Assembly (NCBI GenBank): GCA_030620995.1
Contig: JAUXIK010000011.1
Span: 1 to 58,405, forward strand
Source: Candidatus Aegiribacteria sp.
Lineage (GTDB): Bacteria > Fermentibacterota > Fermentibacteria > Fermentibacterales > JCC-6
Reading direction: 5' to 3'
DNA length: 58,405 nt
Shown in pieces: positions 56,511-58,405 of the stretch (its first letter is position 1; each line of letters starts with the position of its first letter). The notes beneath the pieces are model-generated. The model was not told the DNA's origin and did not search any database. It was given only the letters and a program-made list of their open reading frames with translations. Made by a program: the position numbers and the translations under genes.

Positions 56511-57473
56511 GTGAGGAAAATTGCCGTTCTGACAAGCGGGGGTGATTCTCCCGGGATGAACGCATGCATCAGGGCCACGGTAAGAAGAGCTCTTGACCGT
56601 GGCCTTTCTGTAACCGGCGTGAGAAAAGGTTTTGATGGACTCATTGACGGGGATTTCATAGAACTTGAATCACGGGATGTCAGCAACATCATTCAGCGCG
56701 GAGGAACCATTCTGCATTCCTCGCGGAGCGAGAGATTTCGAACTCCGGAAGGAAGATCTGCCGCCGCAGCCAATCTCAGGAATGCCGATATCGACGGATT
56801 GATCGTGATAGGCGGCGATGGCAGTTTCAGAGGGGCGGATAGGTTATCGGGAGAGCATGGAATTACCGCAGTCGGTGTTCCGGCAACCATAGATAACGAT
56901 ATATGGGGAACCGATCTTACAATCGGATTCTGTACGGCTGTCAACACAGCTCTTGAGGCTATCGACAAAGTCCGGGATACAGCTGCCGCGCATGACAGAC
57001 TTTTCATTGTGGAAGTAATGGGAAGATCAGCCGGATTCATAGCCCTGGAGGTCGGAGTAGGGTCGGGAGCTGAAGCCGTTCTGATTCCTGAGACTCCCAC
57101 CGACCTTGACGCGATAATCAGGAAAGTCAGAAACAGAATATTCATGGGACGAACCTCCAACATACTTGTTGTCGCAGAAGGCGATGAGGCTGGAAACGCC
57201 TTTGAGATAGCTGCAAAAATAGAGAAGATATCCGGTTTGAAAAGCAGAGTGACCGTTCTAGGTCATGTACAGCGGGGAGGTTCACCGGAATCGATAGACC
57301 GGATACTGGCATCCAAACTGGGCTGGGCAGCTGTTGACGCGCTGGTTGAAGGAGCAGGATCATGTATGGTCGGAGAGATCAATGGAGAAATAGCCATACA
57401 TCCGCTGCCTGACGCCTGGACAAAAAAGAAAAAACTCGACCCCCTCCTCCTGAAACTTTCAGATACCCTCTAG
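56511..57473 (+). CDS. pfkA: 6-phosphofructokinase, ATP-dependent type
   Basis: 320 residues, GTG start 12 nt after rplQ. It phosphorylates fructose-6-phosphate in glycolysis. GGDSPGMNACIRATVRRA, VIGGDGSFRGADRLS (the Gly after Asp indicates the ATP-using type rather than the PPi type), PATIDNDIWGTDLTIGFCTA (catalytic TIDND), VEVMGRSAGFIALE and GHVQRGGSPESIDRI are all present. Its TAG (57471-57473) is the start of a repeat element. Confidence 0.97.
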   Translation: MRKIAVLTSGGDSPGMNACIRATVRRALDRGLSVTGVRKGFDGLIDGDFIELESRDVSNIIQRGGTILHSSRSERFRTPEGRSAAAANLRNADIDGLIVIGGDGSFRGADRLSGEHGITAVGVPATIDNDIWGTDLTIGFCTAVNTALEAIDKVRDTAAAHDRLFIVEVMGRSAGFIALEVGVGSGAEAVLIPETPTDLDAIIRKVRNRIFMGRTSNILVVAEGDEAGNAFEIAAKIEKISGLKSRVTVLGHVQRGGSPESIDRILASKLGWAAVDALVEGAGSCMVGEINGEIAIHPLPDAWTKKKKLDPLLLKLSDTL

Positions 57474-57569
57474 GGGTCAAACCTTGAATTTTGACATTTT
57501 CCACCATCAGACATTTGGTGCCGGGTCTCAAAACTTAGCATTCAGGGTCGGGCCTCAAAACTTAGCATT
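57471..57569 (+). repeat. GGGTCA-type repeat element abutting pfkA, with an internal 19-nt direct repeat
   Basis: The segment beginning at the pfkA TAG reads GGGGTCAAACCTTGAATTTT and continues GACATTT; it matches the right arm of the 21940-22022 element at 19 of 27 aligned positions. Downstream, GGTCTCAAAACTTAGCATT (57524-57542) and GGCCTCAAAACTTAGCATT (57551-57569) are near-perfect direct repeats 27 bp apart. The pattern resembles short interspersed palindromes of REP-associated transposases; this is inference. Confidence 0.6.
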
Positions 57570-57782
57570 TTCCGCTATCAATGTTCTCCTCTTCTGTCAC
57601 GTGCAAGACATTCAAACGATCTGTCCCATGTCTTTTCAGCTTCGGGAGAGAACACTTACTTCTGAATTTTCAATATCTTCCTGTCAAACAAAACTTCAGA
57701 ACTTGACATCCTCCTGAATGGATATTACAGATATTCATGAAATGTATGATATATTCTTGATCTAGCAGTTATTGGAGGAGTT
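57570..57782. other. Rest of the 309-bp gap: no gene seen
   Basis: After the element the region is AT-rich and holds no frame with a ribosome site and no RNA gene I can recognise. TTGACA at 57703-57708 lies 75 nt before the next ATG without a well-placed -10 box. TTGGAGGAG at 57770-57778 is the ribosome site of the next gene. A 77-codon open frame spanning 57484-57717 has no ribosome site and contains the direct repeat, so it is not called. Confidence 0.6.
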
Positions 57783-58214
57783 ATGAGAACACTGGCGGTA
57801 ATGAATCTACTGTTTATTGTACTGGGGGGGGTGTACGCTGACATAACATTCGAACCCACATGCAACCCTGGTGATGTACTGATCGATACTGTAGAAGTTG
57901 AGGGAACAACTTATCATACAATTTCAATTGAGGGTTTTCCCCTGCCTATGAACGGTATTCAGGCGGCAGGTCTTCCTTCAGTTCCTTTTACGGCTTCCAC
58001 ATTTCTGGTTCCACCAGGAATGGGTATCGATACGATTCTTATCATTTCCGCTGAAGGCAGACTCGTTGCGGATGAAGCAATATCAGAAATTCTTTCAGGT
58101 TCATACATACTTGAGCCGGCTGATACCGGGATCCTTCCCGCGGGACTGTATACGGTAGTGATAGAAGGAATTGGTGAAGAGGAACTTGTCAGGCAGGTGA
58201 TTGTTCTTCCATAG
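57783..58214 (+). CDS. Short secreted protein with gingipain-propeptide-like N-terminus and sorting-domain-like tail
   Basis: 143 residues. Signal peptide at residues 1-19, ATG preceded by GGAGGAG. Residues about 40-85 (YHTISIEGFPLPMNGIQAAG, LPSVPFTASTFLVPPGMGID) resemble the propeptide of C25 (gingipain) cysteine proteases, which has the repeated G-P-LP pattern. The last about 25 residues (ILPAGLYTVVIEGIG, then VRQVIVLP) resemble the end of a type IX sorting domain. No catalytic domain lies between, so it may be a deletion derivative or an independent small secreted protein. A second secreted-protein gene starts 12 nt after. Confidence 0.65.
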   Translation: MRTLAVMNLLFIVLGGVYADITFEPTCNPGDVLIDTVEVEGTTYHTISIEGFPLPMNGIQAAGLPSVPFTASTFLVPPGMGIDTILIISAEGRLVADEAISEILSGSYILEPADTGILPAGLYTVVIEGIGEEELVRQVIVLP

Positions 58215-58226
58215 GAGGTGCTGAAT

Positions 58227-58405
58227 ATGTATTTCAGATTGATTGTTATTCTGATAGCCGGGTTCTGTATCCTTTCAGGCACCTCGGCCGAGATATTCGA
58301 GCTGGTCAATGATTACGATATCAACGCTTCTGATATCAGGTCAGCTGATTTCAACAACGATGGTCTGGAAGATTTCGCGGTAGTTGAAAATATCGCCGGT
58401 GACGG
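58227..58405 (+). CDS. Secreted protein start, FG-GAP/VCBS-like (partial, cut by window end)
   Basis: ATG at 58227, with AGGAGGTG ribosome site. The visible 59 codons give a signal peptide (residues 1-21, MYFRLIVILIAGFCILSGTS) and then ADFNNDGLEDFAVVE, the Asp-rich calcium-binding pattern of FG-GAP/VCBS repeats found in secreted and adhesive proteins. The reading frame is open to the window edge. The full length and function cannot be judged. Confidence 0.75.
   Translation, partial: MYFRLIVILIAGFCILSGTSAEIFELVNDYDINASDIRSADFNNDGLEDFAVVENIAGD

Noticed and set aside
57484..57717. 77-codon open frame in the gap after pfkA
   Set aside because: No ribosome site, built largely from the direct repeat, and no similarity to any family I know.

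Overview
This 58.4 kb window comes from a Gram-negative-type bacterium with an outer membrane. It encodes LolA/LolCDE-like transporters, predicted beta-barrel proteins, lipoproteins and a secreted protein with a type IX-like C-terminal sorting domain. The secreted-protein features (type A-like sorting domain, gingipain-propeptide-like protein) and the style of EF-Tu and ribosomal proteins suggest the FCB (Fibrobacteres-Chlorobi-Bacteroidetes) side of the tree, perhaps a candidate phylum such as Fermentibacterota. That placement is inference from protein character; no rRNA gene is present.

Region 1 (1-24.8 kb) is accessory and envelope-related. It holds: (a) a minus-strand operon of a LolA-like protein, two FtsX-type permeases, a LolD-like ATPase and an outer-membrane barrel, followed by a CPBP-protease-like reading frame broken by an in-frame TAG; (b) a MATE exporter followed by eight 45-bp tandem repeats, each containing an imperfect palindrome; (c) a secreted protein with a sorting domain and an S41-like lipoprotein; (d) four overlapping glycosyltransferase genes; (e) a plus-strand operon of aspartokinase, uppP and two tandemly duplicated TPR plus beta-rich proteins; (f) a second ABC operon (lipoprotein, ATPase, permease). 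Convergent genes between (e) and (f) meet at a long hairpin element whose ends form their stop codons.

Region 2 (24.9-57.5 kb) is one continuous plus-strand information-processing cluster: tRNA-Thr, Tyr, Gly, Thr, tuf, rpmG, tRNA-Trp, secE, nusG, rplK, rplA, rplJ, rplL, rpoB, rpoC, rpsL, rpsG, fusA, then the complete S10, spc and alpha series to rplQ, then pfkA. The tRNA-tuf order is the one known from E. coli thrU-tyrU-glyT-thrT-tufB. rpsD is missing from its usual place between rpsK and rpoA, and tuf is absent from the fusA-rpsJ junction. A near-consensus promoter starts the cluster.

The most unusual feature is in rpoC. The beta-prime trigger-loop insertion (SI3-like) carries a nested extra domain of about 197 residues that reads like a degenerate AAA/STAND ATPase domain lacking a Walker A motif.

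Region 3 (57.5-58.4 kb) has a repeat element abutting the pfkA stop codon, a short secreted protein resembling only the two ends of a gingipain-type precursor, and the start of an FG-GAP-like secreted protein cut by the window end.
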